Shown here in pieces: positions 19,388 through 28,421 of a stretch of 64,000 bases of DNA. Source of the stretch: Alistipes sp. (GTDB lineage: Bacteria > Bacteroidota > Bacteroidia > Bacteroidales > Rikenellaceae). The translations under genes were made by a program, and so were the position numbers. Within the stretch, counting starts at the first letter, position 1; each line of letters starts with the position of its first letter. The stretch covers positions 1 to 64,000 of the forward strand of contig JAGAMA010000012.1 in assembly GCA_017624955.1 (NCBI GenBank), given 5' to 3'. The notes under the pieces were generated by a model that ran no database searches, was not told the origin of the DNA, and saw only the letters and a list, made by a program, of their open reading frames with translations.

Positions 19388-19497
19388 CAATCGCACCGAA
19401 AATTGTGCAAAGGGATTGTAAAGAGATTAAATATCTTAAAGAGATTTAGGAGCGGCTCGATTGTCCTTTACTCCCCCCCCCACACTTAATACAAAAA

Positions 19498-19521
19498 CGG
19501 GTGATCCGATTGGATCACCCG
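19498..19521 (-). terminator. terminator of rpsF-rpsR-rplI operon
   Basis: CGGGTGATCC and GGATCACCCG form a 10-bp stem with a 4-nt loop. The minus-strand transcript continues into a T-run. Confidence 0.85.
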
Positions 19522-19543
19522 TCTGTTTTTGAGTGGAGTGAGA

Positions 19544-19987
19544 TTACTCCTCGGCAGCAACTACCGAGAACTTCACCTCAGCCTTCACCTCGCGGTGCAG
19601 CTTGGCAACGGCGATGTACTCACCTACGGTCTTCACGGCCTCAACGGCGATAGCCTTGCGGTCGATCGTTACACCCTTCTCGGCCAGTGCCTCAGCCAGG
19701 TCGGTAGCGGTTACCGTACCGAAGAGCTTGCCCTCCTCAGCCTTAGCCGAGATGGTGAGCTGCAGGTTCGAGATCGTCTCAGCGAGTGCCTGAGCGTCGG
19801 CCAGGATCTTAGCGTCCTTGTGAGCGCGCTGCTTCAGGTTCTCGGCCAGGATCTTCTTTGCCGAAGCCGTAGCGGCCTTAGCGAAACCCTGGGGAATGAG
19901 GTAGTTATTTGCGTAACCGGGCTTTACGTTCACGATGTCGTTGGCGTAACCCAGGTTCTCAACGTCCTTGATCAGAATTACTTCCAT
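19544..19987 (-). CDS. rplI: 50S ribosomal protein L9
   Basis: 147 aa. The N-terminal rRNA-binding domain reads MEVILIKDVENLGYANDIVNVKPGYANNYL-type (signature GY..NYLIP near residue 25-32), followed by the long connecting helix and the C-terminal domain starting KLFGTVTATDLAEAL. Third gene of rpsF-rpsR-rplI, the common bacterial order, here without a dnaB gene attached. Confidence 0.98.
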   Translation of the reverse strand: MEVILIKDVENLGYANDIVNVKPGYANNYLIPQGFAKAATASAKKILAENLKQRAHKDAKILADAQALAETISNLQLTISAKAEEGKLFGTVTATDLAEALAEKGVTIDRKAIAVEAVKTVGEYIAVAKLHREVKAEVKFSVVAAEE

Positions 19988-20007
19988 AGTCTTGTCCTCC
20001 TTTTTAA

Positions 20008-20289
20008 TTATTTCATACCATCGGTTACGAAGGGCAGGATAGCCAGGTGGCGTGCACGCTTAACGGCCTGCGCAACCTTCTTCTGGAACTTCTGCGAAGT
20101 ACCCGTCAAGCGGCGGGGCAGAATCTTACCCTGCTCGTTGAGGAACTTCTTCAGGAACTCACCGTCCTTATAATCTACATACTTGATGCCGAGCTTCTTG
20201 AAGCGGCAGTACTTCTTCTTCTTCACGTCAACCGATACCGGGTTCAGGTAGCGGATCTCCGACTGTGCTGCGTTATTCTCCTGTGCCAT
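20008..20289 (-). CDS. rpsR: 30S ribosomal protein S18
   Basis: 93 aa. The conserved core [18 protein letters not shown] leads to [16 protein letters not shown] and the C-terminal [13 protein letters not shown]. It binds S6 on the platform of the small subunit. It lies 3 bp after rpsF. Confidence 0.98.
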   Translation of the reverse strand: MAQENNAAQSEIRYLNPVSVDVKKKKYCRFKKLGIKYVDYKDGEFLKKFLNEQGKILPRRLTGTSQKFQKKVAQAVKRARHLAILPFVTDGMK

Positions 20290-20292
20290 AGT

Positions 20293-20637
20293 TTACTCCT
20301 CCTGTTTGTTAGCAAGTTTAGCACGACGCTTGGCCGAGTACTCTACGGCGAACTTGTCCTGCTTGAAAGTTAAGAAACGGATCACGCGCTCGTCGCGGCG
20401 ATACTGGGTCTCCAGCTTGTTGATGATGTCGCCCTCAGCGGCGAACTCGATCAGGAAATAGAAGCCGGTGGTCTTCTTCTGAATCGGATAGGCGAGCTTC
20501 TTCAGGCCCCAGTTCTCACGATTCACAATCTGACCGCCGTTCTCGGTGATAACACCCTGGAATTTGTCAGCGACCTCCTGTACCTGAGCATCCGACAGAA
20601 CCGGCGTGACAATGAAAACGGTTTCGTAGTTGTTCAT
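20293..20637 (-). CDS. rpsF: 30S ribosomal protein S6
   Basis: 114 aa from [15 protein letters not shown]. An in-frame ATG 15 codons upstream would place the start inside the promoter, so 20637 is preferred. [20 protein letters not shown] is the S6 core. The predicted transcript begins with a short CCCA/TGGG hairpin, part of the palindrome TCCCATTTTGGGA at 20664-20676; S6:S18 leaders are autoregulatory in other bacteria, but no clear match is claimed here. Confidence 0.97.
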   Translation of the reverse strand: MNNYETVFIVTPVLSDAQVQEVADKFQGVITENGGQIVNRENWGLKKLAYPIQKKTTGFYFLIEFAAEGDIINKLETQYRRDERVIRFLTFKQDKFAVEYSAKRRAKLANKQEE

Positions 20638-20679
20638 ACTGTTTTTAATTAAATTTAGTTTTATCCCATTTTGGGACGG

Positions 20680-20711
20680 CAAAAGTACGGATTAAAATTC
20701 GGAATTCCAAA
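20680..20711 (-). promoter_or_regulatory. promoter for rpsF operon
   Basis: TACTTTTG (20680-20687) with TTTG (20708-20711) and a 20-bp spacer on the minus strand. The palindrome TCCCATTTTGGGA at 20664-20676 sits across the predicted start of transcription. Confidence 0.75.
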
Positions 20712-20749
20712 CTTTAGAATTCAAAATTAAGCATTTAGCCTCAAAAAAG

Positions 20750-21325
20750 CTACTGAATTGCCTCGATCTGACGCACGATACGCTCGAAAACCTCCTCGAT
20801 CGAGCCCTGGCCATCGACCTTGACATATTTATTCTGCGCCTTGTAGTGCTCGGCAACGACAGCCGTCTGGGCCCAATAGACCTCCAAACGCTGGCGAATT
20901 ACCGCCTCCGAGGCATCATCGGCACGCCCCGACTCCTTGCCGCGCAGCAGGATGCGGCGAATCAGCTCCTGCTCCTCGACCGTGATGCGGATCATCAGGT
21001 CGATCTTCAGCCCGTGCTCGGCCATGATCTTGTCAAAAGCCTCGGCCTGAGCCGTCGTGCGGGGGAAGCCGTCGTAGATGCAACCCTTCGACTCCTTGTG
21101 CTCGGCTACATAGTCGGCAATCATCTTGATTACCAATTCATCGGGAGCCAGCTCACCTCGCTCGATGCAGGCCTGTACCTGACGGCCCAGCTCCGTACCG
21201 CGACGGATATGACCGCGAATCACCTCACCGGTCGAGACGTGCTCGATTCCAAAATGCTCCTTCAGCAAAGCCGCCTGGGTTCCCTTACCGCAACCCGGAG
21301 CGCCGAATAGTACGATATTGATCAT
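20750..21325 (-). CDS. adk: adenylate kinase
   Basis: 191 aa. It interconverts ATP + AMP and 2 ADP. P-loop GAPGCGKGT (residues 8-16), AMP-site STGEVIR and DGFPRT near 85-90. The length and the LRGKESGRADD segment fit the short-lid type that lacks a zinc-binding lid. Divergent from thiL across a compact shared promoter region. Confidence 0.97.
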   Translation of the reverse strand: MINIVLFGAPGCGKGTQAALLKEHFGIEHVSTGEVIRGHIRRGTELGRQVQACIERGELAPDELVIKMIADYVAEHKESKGCIYDGFPRTTAQAEAFDKIMAEHGLKIDLMIRITVEEQELIRRILLRGKESGRADDASEAVIRQRLEVYWAQTAVVAEHYKAQNKYVKVDGQGSIEEVFERIVRQIEAIQ

Positions 21326-21357
21326 AGTGAATAGTTCGTTTATCGTTTTTCGAGGGA

Positions 21358-21405
21358 CAAAAGTACACTATTTTTTTGTAAGGGCACAAAGTTTTCGTAA
21401 TTTTG
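21358..21405. promoter_or_regulatory. overlapping divergent promoters adk / thiL
   Basis: Minus strand: TACTTTTG (21358-21365) with TTTG at 21387-21390 serves adk. Plus strand: TTTG (21375-21378), a 19-bp spacer and TAATTTTG (21398-21405) serve thiL. The two interleave within 48 bp, so they may compete for polymerase. Confidence 0.75.
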
Positions 21406-21436
21406 TAAAAATTTTTGCAAATTCTTTTCCTTAACC

Positions 21437-22474
21437 ATGAATAAGAAACGTACCGAGATTGCCTCTTTGGGCGAATTTGGATTGATCGACCGCCTGACGG
21501 CCAATTTCAAACAGCACCACGACACCACCCTTTGCGGCGTGGGCGACGACGGAGCCGTTGTCACGACCAAGGAGGATGAGGAGCTGGTCATGACGACCGA
21601 CTCGCTCTTCGAAGGGGTCGATTTCGATCTCACCTACTGTCCGATGAAACACCTGGGTTACAAGGTGGTAACGATGGCCGTAAGCGACATTTTGGCCATG
21701 AATGCCCGTCCGCGTCAGCTGATGATCTCGCTCGGCATCTCGTCGAAGATTCCCGTGGAGGCGCTCGACGACCTCTACGCCGGTATCCGCTTCGCCTGCG
21801 CGGAGCAGGAGATCGACCTGGTGGGTGGCGATACGCGCGCCTCGATGACGGGGCTTGTGATCACGGCCACGGCTACGGGTGTCGCGAAGAAGGGGACGAT
21901 CACCTACCGCTCGGGGGCCAAGCAGCACGACCTGATCTGCCTGACGGGCAGCCTGGGTGCCGCCTACATGGGTCTGCAGCTGCTCGAGCGCGAGAAGCGC
22001 GTACTGGCCGATGTGGCGAACCCCGAACCGCAATTCAAGGGATACGAATACCTGCTCGAGAAGTACCTCAAGCCCCGCCCCCGCACCGACATTATCGACC
22101 TGCTGGAGGAGGAGGGCATCGTGCCGACGGCGATGATCGACCTGACGGATGGATTGGCCAGCGACCTGATGCAGCTCTGCCGCAGCTCGAAGTGCGGCGC
22201 GCGCATCTACCTCGAGCGCATGCCCATTGCCCGCCAGACCTCGGAGCTGAGTGAGGAGATGCACCTCGACCCCGTCATCGCCGCACTGAACGGCGGGGAG
22301 GATTACGAGCTACTCTTCACCGTGCCCCTCTCGATGCAGGAGCAGGTGATGCGCCTCGGTGTGGTGGATGTGATCGGCCACATCACGGCCGAGCAGACGG
22401 GCTGCTACCTCGTCACGCCCGACGGCGGTGAGATTAAGCTCAAGGCACAAGGTTTCCCCGAGCAAGAGGCCTAA
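21437..22474 (+). CDS. thiL: thiamine-monophosphate kinase
   Basis: 345 aa. It phosphorylates TMP to thiamine pyrophosphate. Family segments: GEFGLIDRL at the start, GVGDDGAVV near 34-42, TTDSLFEGVDFD, SDILAMNARP near 83-92, LVGGDTRAS near 128-136, and MIDLTDGLASDL and NGGEDYELLF in the C-terminal half. No other thi genes are nearby. It precedes a glycosyltransferase-like gene by 4 bp. Confidence 0.95.
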   Translation: MNKKRTEIASLGEFGLIDRLTANFKQHHDTTLCGVGDDGAVVTTKEDEELVMTTDSLFEGVDFDLTYCPMKHLGYKVVTMAVSDILAMNARPRQLMISLGISSKIPVEALDDLYAGIRFACAEQEIDLVGGDTRASMTGLVITATATGVAKKGTITYRSGAKQHDLICLTGSLGAAYMGLQLLEREKRVLADVANPEPQFKGYEYLLEKYLKPRPRTDIIDLLEEEGIVPTAMIDLTDGLASDLMQLCRSSKCGARIYLERMPIARQTSELSEEMHLDPVIAALNGGEDYELLFTVPLSMQEQVMRLGVVDVIGHITAEQTGCYLVTPDGGEIKLKAQGFPEQEA

Positions 22475-22478
22475 ACGC

Positions 22479-23477
22479 ATGAAACTCTTTCAGCAACTCA
22501 AGGCCGCCTTCAACTACGGCTTTTACAGCGAATATCGCTTTCGTCGCGTGGTGCGCCATCGCCTGATGCGCTTCTACTCGACGGATGCACCGCGTGCCAA
22601 GAACACGCAGAAGATGGTGATCGCCATGTTTGACGGGCGCAAGCGCCACGGCGGACTGGCCGACCGTCTGCGCGGTATCTGCACCACCTACTGCTTCTGC
22701 CGTGAGCAGGGGATCGACTTCCGCCTGCACTTCAACTCGCCCTTCCGCCTGGAGGAGTTCCTCGTACCGAACCAATACGACTGGCGCATCGCCGAGCAGG
22801 AGATCTCCTACAACGCGCTCGATGCCCATCCGGTCTATATCGCTTCGCAGAGCTACGACGAGGAGCGCGACAACCGCTTCCAACGTCGCATGGCCGAGAA
22901 GTTCTTCGCCGAGGATTACAAGCAGCTGCACGCCTATACGAACATGCGCTTCGAGGAGGCGCAATTTGGGGCCTCGTTTCACGAGTTGTTCCGCCCTGCG
23001 GAGTGGCTGCAACGCCTGGTGGATGAGCAGCTGACCATCCTGGGTGGCAAGAAAAACTACATCGCCGTATCGACCCGCTTCCTGGAGTCGTTAGGCGACT
23101 TTAGCGAACACCGCGACCGCGCCCCGAAGGCACTTCCGGCCGAGGAGCAGGAGGTCCTGCTGAAGGCCTGCTCGAAGCAGCTGGAGAAGATTCACGCCGC
23201 TCACCCCGAGGAGCGCATCCTCGTCACCTCGGACAGCGGTCGTTTCCTCAGCCATGTAGCCCACTACGACTTTGTGCGCACGTTGCCGGGTAAAATCGGC
23301 CACATGGATGTTGTCGAGGGCGAAAAGGAGGTCCACACAAAGACCTTCCTCGACTTCCTCGTCTTGAGTGAGGCGAAACGCCACTACTACCTGATCGGCC
23401 CTGCGATGTATCGGGGCAACTTCTCGCGCCGCGCCGCCCAGATTGGCGAAGCGCCCTTCCACGAAATTACCTTCTAA
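22479..23477 (+). CDS. putative fucosyltransferase-like protein
   Basis: 332 aa from the ATG 4 bp after thiL; an upstream in-frame ATG overlaps thiL. Not confidently recognised. After a basic N-terminus comes GGLADRLRGICTTYCFC (residues ~53-69), which resembles the glycine-rich G-G-L-x-D-R-L-R-G motif of NodZ/FUT8-type and O-fucosyltransferase-like enzymes. ILVTSDSGRFL near 248 fits the second GT-B half, where such families bind GDP-sugar. No signal peptide or membrane helix, so it would act in the cytoplasm. An alternative is an unrelated GT-B enzyme; acceptor unknown. Confidence 0.5.
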   Translation: MKLFQQLKAAFNYGFYSEYRFRRVVRHRLMRFYSTDAPRAKNTQKMVIAMFDGRKRHGGLADRLRGICTTYCFCREQGIDFRLHFNSPFRLEEFLVPNQYDWRIAEQEISYNALDAHPVYIASQSYDEERDNRFQRRMAEKFFAEDYKQLHAYTNMRFEEAQFGASFHELFRPAEWLQRLVDEQLTILGGKKNYIAVSTRFLESLGDFSEHRDRAPKALPAEEQEVLLKACSKQLEKIHAAHPEERILVTSDSGRFLSHVAHYDFVRTLPGKIGHMDVVEGEKEVHTKTFLDFLVLSEAKRHYYLIGPAMYRGNFSRRAAQIGEAPFHEITF

Positions 23478-23479
23478 CG

Positions 23480-24829
23480 ATGTCTCTTTGGCGTAAATAC
23501 AAGGAGCAATACCGCAAAAACCTCGCTCTCTCGCTCCCCGTGGTGCTCACGCAGCTCGGGCAGATGCTGACACAGCTGGCCGATACGATCATGGTGGGGC
23601 AATATGGCGGTTCGGATCCCCTGCCCCTGGCGGCCGTGTCGTTCGGCTCGTCGATGGCCTTTCTGATCCTGATCGGCTGTATCGGCGTGGCACTCGGCCT
23701 GACCCCGCTCATCGGCGAACGCTATGTACGGGGCGAGCACGGGGAGTGTGGCAAGTTGCTCCACAACGCGCTGATATTCTACACCTTGCTGGGTGTGTTT
23801 GTCGGCATCGCCCAATATGCCGCAGCACCGCTACTCTACTACCACGGCCAACCCGACGAGGTGGTCACGGGGGCTATCCCCTACTACCGAATGCTCTCGT
23901 ACAGCATTCCCTTCATGCTCTTCTTCTTTGGCTTCAAATCCTTCCTCGAAGGGACGGGAAACACAAAGACCGTGATGACGATCACGATCATCGCCAACCT
24001 GCTCAATGTCCTCTTCAACTGGCTCTTAATCTACGGCCATTGGGGGCTTCCCGAACTGGGGGCTACGGGTGCCGGCTTGGCAACAACCCTTTCGCGTGTG
24101 GCCTCGGCGGCGATGATTTTGGCCTACTTCCTCTACCACACGAAGTATCGAAGCTACCTCCGCGGTTTCCGCCTGCGCCTGCCCGAGTGGCAGCGGGTCA
24201 TGCAGCTGCTGCGCATCGGTCTGCCGATTGCCGGGCAGATGTTCCTCGAGTCGTCGGCCTTTGTCGGCACGGCGGTCATGATCGGTTGGTTGGGCACGAT
24301 TGCCCTGAGCGCCAACCAGGTGGCCATCACGCTGGGCAACTGCGCCTTTATGGTGATTCTCTCGATCGGCTCGGCAGCCACGATCCGCATCTCGCACTGC
24401 TACGGAGAGCGCAACCACGAAGAGCTGCGACTGGCGACCCACGCCACCTACCACCTGGTGCTGCTCTGGTCGCTCTTCGCCTCGCTCGTCTTTATCCTCC
24501 TGCGCCACGATATTCCGCGCCTGTTCACCGACAACGAGGAGGTGATTGCGCTGACGGCTGACATGATGTTCTTTGTCGCCCTGTATCAGCTGTGGGACGG
24601 CATGCAGAATGTCTCGGTGGGTATTCTGCGCGGTCTGCAGGATGTGAAGATCATCATGCCGATCGCCTTCGTAGCCTATTGGCTGATCAACATGCCGGCG
24701 GGCTACCTGCTGGGCATCACGGCCCAGATGGGCCCTTCGGGCTTCTTCCTCAGCTACTCGTTCGGCCTGGGTGCCGCCGCCCTGCTGCTTATGGCACGCA
24801 TCCGACGGGATATTCACCGGTTGAAATAG
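23480..24829 (+). CDS. MATE family efflux transporter
   Basis: 449 aa with about twelve transmembrane segments. MATE hallmarks: LALSLPVVLTQLGQML, then LADTIMVGQYGG at helix 1-2, GTGNTKTVM near 155 and the second-half copy GQMFLESSAFVGTAVM. It exports cationic compounds using a Na+ or H+ gradient. It starts 2 bp after the fucosyltransferase-like gene, in the thiL run, with no obvious functional tie. Confidence 0.93.
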   Translation: MSLWRKYKEQYRKNLALSLPVVLTQLGQMLTQLADTIMVGQYGGSDPLPLAAVSFGSSMAFLILIGCIGVALGLTPLIGERYVRGEHGECGKLLHNALIFYTLLGVFVGIAQYAAAPLLYYHGQPDEVVTGAIPYYRMLSYSIPFMLFFFGFKSFLEGTGNTKTVMTITIIANLLNVLFNWLLIYGHWGLPELGATGAGLATTLSRVASAAMILAYFLYHTKYRSYLRGFRLRLPEWQRVMQLLRIGLPIAGQMFLESSAFVGTAVMIGWLGTIALSANQVAITLGNCAFMVILSIGSAATIRISHCYGERNHEELRLATHATYHLVLLWSLFASLVFILLRHDIPRLFTDNEEVIALTADMMFFVALYQLWDGMQNVSVGILRGLQDVKIIMPIAFVAYWLINMPAGYLLGITAQMGPSGFFLSYSFGLGAAALLLMARIRRDIHRLK

Positions 24830-24856
24830 CAATAAACAGCAATAAGGTTTCTGAAG

Positions 24857-24937
24857 AGAGCTTAAGGGGGCTTAAGGTTCCTTAAGGGTCTCTTTTTTTC
24901 GCCTTTCACGCCTTTGTTCGCCCTTTCCGCCCTTCTC
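24857..24937. repeat. two short tandem arrays after MATE gene
   Basis: Positions 24857-24890 hold three degenerate 10-bp units around CTTAAGG. 24899-24937 holds about four 9-10 bp units around CGCCTTT. The rest of the 24830-25012 gap is AT-rich and contains the ricT promoter. Confidence 0.6.
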
Positions 24938-24984
24938 AAAACTAATTTTTAATTCTTAATTCTCAATTTTTTAATTAAAATTCG

Positions 24985-24992
24985 TATCTTTA
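24985..24992 (+). promoter_or_regulatory. -7 box for ricT
   Basis: TATCTTTA, 20 bp before the ATG at 25013. Confidence 0.55.
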
Positions 24993-25012
24993 CGCCAAAT
25001 ATACCAACCAAT

Positions 25013-26503
25013 ATGGATTTCGATCAGACACAAGATACGGTCAAAAAATGTGGCTGCCGTCCCGTTGTCGGGCGCGGTTGCTGCTTCACGGAGGGCGAGA
25101 ACGGCCCTGAGGCCTTTGCCCGGGAGGGTTGCTTCAAGCTCCACGAGGAGAACTGGCTGGAGGAGTACCCCCAGCACACCGAGGGGGATATCTTCGAGGT
25201 GCGCTTCAAGAATACCCGTCGCGGTTTCTACCAGAATGTGAACAACCTGGAGCTTAAGCGTGGCGATATTGTCGCCGTGGAGGCTGCTCCGGGACACGAT
25301 ATCGGCATCATCTCCCTGACGGGCGATATGGTGCTCAAGCAGATGCGCCGCACGGGGTTCAACCCCCAGAATGGCGAGTTCCGCAAGATCTACCGCAAGG
25401 CCAAGCCCTACGACATCGAGCGTTGGCAGGAGGCCATCGCCCTGGAGCATGAGACGATGATCCTCTCGCGCCAGATTGCCGCCGACATGGGACTCAACAT
25501 GAAGATTGGCGATGTGGAGTATCAGGGCGACAAGATCAAGGCGATCTTCTACTACATCGCCGACGAACGTGTCGATTTCCGCGAACTGATCAAGGTCTTT
25601 GCCGAGCGTTTCCACATCCGTATCGAGATGAAGCAGATCGGTGCACGCCAGGAGGCGGGTCGCATCGGCGGCCTGGGAGCTTGTGGCCGTGAGCTCTGCT
25701 GCGCCTCGTGGATGTCCACCTTCTCATCCGTGACGACGGGTGCTGCCCGTGCACAGGATCTCTCGCTCAACCCCCAGAAGTTGGCCGGTCAGTGCTCGAA
25801 GCTCAAGTGCTGCATGATGTACGAGTACGATGCCTACGCCGATGCCCGTAAGGCATTGCCGCGTGTGCGTGAGCCGCTGCAGACCGTCGATGGCGAGTGG
25901 TTCCTCGTCAAGACCGATATCCTGGCCGGTCTGATGACCTTCTCGTCGAGCAAGGATACCCTTTCGAACCTGACGACCCTGACGGCTGCCCGTGTGGAGG
26001 AGATTCAGGCAGCCAACCGTGCCGGTAAGCGCGTCGATCAGCTGCAGGATGCCGACGATGTGAATGAAGAAGTCGAGGAGCCGACCTACCGTTCGGAGGA
26101 GGACAGCATCACCCGTTTCGACAAGGCCAAGCGCCGCAAGAAGAAGAACAAGCAGAAGTCGAAGAGCGGAGGCGACCAACCTCAAAAGCAGCAGGAGCAG
26201 AAACAGCAGGCCGAGCCCAAGCAGGAGGGCAAGCAGGAGCAACCCAAGCAAGAGGGCAAGCAGGAGGGCAAGCAGGACACGAAGCACGAGCAACGCGGGC
26301 AGAAGCGCGGCGATCAGCAACGCCAGCGTAACGAGCAGCGACAGCATCCGCAGCAGGAGGCCTCGGCCGAGGCTGCAGAGCCCCGTCAGGAGGGCGAGGA
26401 GCGCCCGTCGAACAACCGACAGAACCACCGCCGATTCAACCGCCGTCGTCGTCCCAATGGCGCGAACGGCCAGGGAGGTGGTAACGCGGGAGGTAACGAA
26501 TAA
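25013..26503 (+). CDS. PSP1 domain protein, RicT/YaaT family
   Basis: 496 aa. The PSP1 core spans ~50-300: FEVRFKNTRRGFYQN, IVAVEAAPGHDIGIISL and the cysteine-rich GACGRELCCASW (near 223-234) plus KCCMMYEY near 264. In Bacillus the RicT homologue is part of an Fe-S-containing Ric complex that affects RNA maturation (established for that family). The last ~130 residues are a Lys/Gln/Glu-rich low-complexity tail (KQEGKQEQPKQEGKQEGKQ type) ending in an Arg- and Gly-rich stretch typical of RNA-binding tails. gldH and trmB follow closely. Confidence 0.85.
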   Translation: MDFDQTQDTVKKCGCRPVVGRGCCFTEGENGPEAFAREGCFKLHEENWLEEYPQHTEGDIFEVRFKNTRRGFYQNVNNLELKRGDIVAVEAAPGHDIGIISLTGDMVLKQMRRTGFNPQNGEFRKIYRKAKPYDIERWQEAIALEHETMILSRQIAADMGLNMKIGDVEYQGDKIKAIFYYIADERVDFRELIKVFAERFHIRIEMKQIGARQEAGRIGGLGACGRELCCASWMSTFSSVTTGAARAQDLSLNPQKLAGQCSKLKCCMMYEYDAYADARKALPRVREPLQTVDGEWFLVKTDILAGLMTFSSSKDTLSNLTTLTAARVEEIQAANRAGKRVDQLQDADDVNEEVEEPTYRSEEDSITRFDKAKRRKKKNKQKSKSGGDQPQKQQEQKQQAEPKQEGKQEQPKQEGKQEGKQDTKHEQRGQKRGDQQRQRNEQRQHPQQEASAEAAEPRQEGEERPSNNRQNHRRFNRRRRPNGANGQGGGNAGGNE

Positions 26504-26506
26504 GCT

Positions 26507-26935
26507 ATGCGCCTCTGTCGATTTTTGATTGCACTCGGTGGACTTTTCACGGTGGCGTGTACCGCCCCCGAGGAGTCCTATGTAACCGATGTCAAGCACT
26601 TCGACCCCGACCACACGGCCCTGGTTAAAGTCAAAAACCACCGTGCCGGAGCGCGGGGTGAGCTGAAGCTCTTCCTGCGTGCCGACGATCGTTTTCAGGA
26701 GGATAGTCTGACCATCAAAATCGTCACCTACACGCCCGATTCGCTCCGTACCGAGGAGCTGCATCGCCTGATTCTGCCTCGCGGAGGACGCATCAACGCC
26801 CTGAAAAGCGTGATCGAGATCCCCTACCGACGCGGTGTGGAGCTGCGCGAGCAGGGCCATTACTATTTTGCGCTGACCCCGACCCGCTCCGTGGAGGGTA
26901 TCGAGGCGGTCGGCCTACTCTTTCGACAGGAATAA
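26507..26935 (+). CDS. GldH-like lipoprotein
   Basis: 142 aa with a lipobox FTVAC (Cys18). The C-terminus YYFALTPTRSVEGIEAVGLLF matches the closing pattern of GldH proteins (Y-x-F-x-x-x-x-x-x-R-x-x-x-L/I-x-G-I-x-x-V-G-L). GldH genes commonly sit beside ricT in Bacteroidetes, as here (3 bp gap). In gliding species GldH is needed for motility and secretion; in gut Bacteroidales that lack gliding the role is unclear. The N-terminal half is poorly matched, so the call is moderate. Confidence 0.55.
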   Translation: MRLCRFLIALGGLFTVACTAPEESYVTDVKHFDPDHTALVKVKNHRAGARGELKLFLRADDRFQEDSLTIKIVTYTPDSLRTEELHRLILPRGGRINALKSVIEIPYRRGVELREQGHYYFALTPTRSVEGIEAVGLLFRQE

Positions 26936-26944
26936 AGCAAGATC

Positions 26945-27703
26945 ATGGGTAAAGATAAACTGCGTAAATTTGCCGAAAACGAGACCTTCGCCTGCTTCGT
27001 GCAGCCGGAGTTCGATAGCGTTTTCCGTTGCGACCACCCCCTGAAGGGGAATTGGCACCGCGACTTCTTCCACAACGATCGCCCGATCATCCTCGAGCTG
27101 GGGTGTGGCAAGGGCGAATATACGGTCGGCCTGGCCGAGCGCAACCCCGACAAGAACTACATCGGCATCGACATCAAGGGTGCCCGCATGTGGCGCGGCG
27201 CAAAGACCGCCACGCAGCGCGGGATGCAACATGTAGGTTTCCTGCGCACGCGCATCGAGTTTATCGAGAGCCTCTTTGCCGAGGGCGAAGTGGATGAGAT
27301 TTGGATCACCTTCCCCGATCCGCAACTCAAGACCAACCGTGCCCGCAAGCGCCTCACCTCGCCCCTCTTCCTGGAGCGTTATGCCCGCCTGCTGAAAAAG
27401 GAGGGACGCATCAACCTCAAGACCGACTCGCAACACCTCTACGCCTACACAAAGGGGGTGATCGAGCACTTCGGGTTGCCGTGCGAGGTCTCGAACGACG
27501 ACATCTACGGCTCGGGCTATGCCGATGAAACGCTCTCGGTCAAGACCGCCTACGAAAGTCGCTTCTTAGAGATGGGACTCCCGATCACCTACCTGCGCTT
27601 TGGGCTCGGCGAGCGGCGTGAGTTCCCCTGGTTCGACTGGGAGGGCGACGAGGTTGCCCGCTCCGAAAAGGACAACGAGGAGAACCGCGAAAAGGCCTTC
27701 TAA
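26945..27703 (+). CDS. trmB: tRNA (guanine-N7-)-methyltransferase
   Basis: 252 aa. It methylates G46 in tRNA variable loops. SAM-binding ELGCGKGEYTVGLAERNP near residue 58-75, YIGIDIKGARMWRG, and the family signature DEIWITFPDPQ near 118 followed by KNRARKRLT-type KTNRARKRL. The C-terminal NLKTDSQHLYAYT is also characteristic. It lies 9 bp after the gldH-like gene. Confidence 0.95.
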   Translation: MGKDKLRKFAENETFACFVQPEFDSVFRCDHPLKGNWHRDFFHNDRPIILELGCGKGEYTVGLAERNPDKNYIGIDIKGARMWRGAKTATQRGMQHVGFLRTRIEFIESLFAEGEVDEIWITFPDPQLKTNRARKRLTSPLFLERYARLLKKEGRINLKTDSQHLYAYTKGVIEHFGLPCEVSNDDIYGSGYADETLSVKTAYESRFLEMGLPITYLRFGLGERREFPWFDWEGDEVARSEKDNEENREKAF

Positions 27704-27730
27704 TCTCATTATACCTTTATACACTTTGCT

Positions 27731-28234
27731 ATGAAACGACTGCTCCTGGTATTGATGCTCTGCCTGGCACTGCCTGCCATGGCGCAAGATCCGGAATATG
27801 ACGAGATCATCAAGCCGACCTTCAAAGGGGAGGGCTTAAACCGATTCCGTGCGTGGGTAGCCAATCGTATGCAATCATCGTCCTACGGGAATGTGAATGA
27901 CACCCTCATAGTGTCGTTCGTAGTCGGCAAGGAGGGCAAATTGGAGGATATTACCCTCATCGAGGGAGTAGACCCGTACATCGACAAGAAGGTCATGGCA
28001 ATCCTAAAACACTCCCCCAAATGGGAACCCGGCATAAAGGATGGTATGCCTGTGCGCGTACAATACAGGCTTCCGCTCGTATTCCATAATCCGGGACCTC
28101 AATCCGAGCCTACCATGCAGCAGACAGGCTACGAACAGCGCGTAGGGAGACGCCCCTACTCCACCGGAAATCAAGATCAAGACATGCCCCATTCGCCTCA
28201 AAGCACAAGGCATGGCGGCTTGGGGCATCGCTAA
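27731..28234 (+). CDS. secreted TonB C-terminal-domain protein
   Basis: 167 aa with a cleavable signal peptide (LPAMAQD). Residues ~55-125 resemble the TonB C-terminal domain: VNDTLIVSFVVGKEGKLEDITLIEGVDPYIDKKVM followed by WEPGIKDGMPVRVQYRLPLVF. There is no TonB membrane anchor or proline-rich span, and the last ~40 residues are polar and unmatched. Such free-standing TonB_C proteins are common in Bacteroidales; whether they touch TonB-dependent receptors is not known from this sequence. Confidence 0.75.
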   Translation: MKRLLLVLMLCLALPAMAQDPEYDEIIKPTFKGEGLNRFRAWVANRMQSSSYGNVNDTLIVSFVVGKEGKLEDITLIEGVDPYIDKKVMAILKHSPKWEPGIKDGMPVRVQYRLPLVFHNPGPQSEPTMQQTGYEQRVGRRPYSTGNQDQDMPHSPQSTRHGGLGHR

Positions 28235-28276
28235 AGAGAGAGCGGATAAAGATCGAGGAAAAGCCTACAAACAAAG

Positions 28277-28307
28277 GCGAGGATGTCAATTCGTCCTCGC
28301 TTTTTTT
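28277..28307 (+). terminator. terminator after TonB-C gene
   Basis: GCGAGGA (28277-28283) pairs with TCCTCGC (28294-28300), followed by seven T. Confidence 0.85.
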
Positions 28308-28366
28308 GTTTTTGTACACGGAAAACAGCCATTCATCGTCAAAAGGGAAGGGTTTTAGCATTTTAG

Positions 28367-28398
28367 TTTGTGCTTTTGACAGAATTTCTATATCTTTG
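28367..28398 (+). promoter_or_regulatory. promoter for BlaI-type repressor gene
   Basis: TTTG (28367-28370), 20-bp spacer, TATCTTTG (28391-28398); 23 bp to the ATG. Confidence 0.75.
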
Positions 28399-28421
28399 CT
28401 ATAACCATCATCAAACATATC

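Noticed and set aside
19473-19481. A run of nine C, as a possible phase-variation tract
   Set aside because: It lies in a gap about 110 bp upstream of the DUF456 promoter, outside any coding or promoter element, so slippage would have no clear effect.
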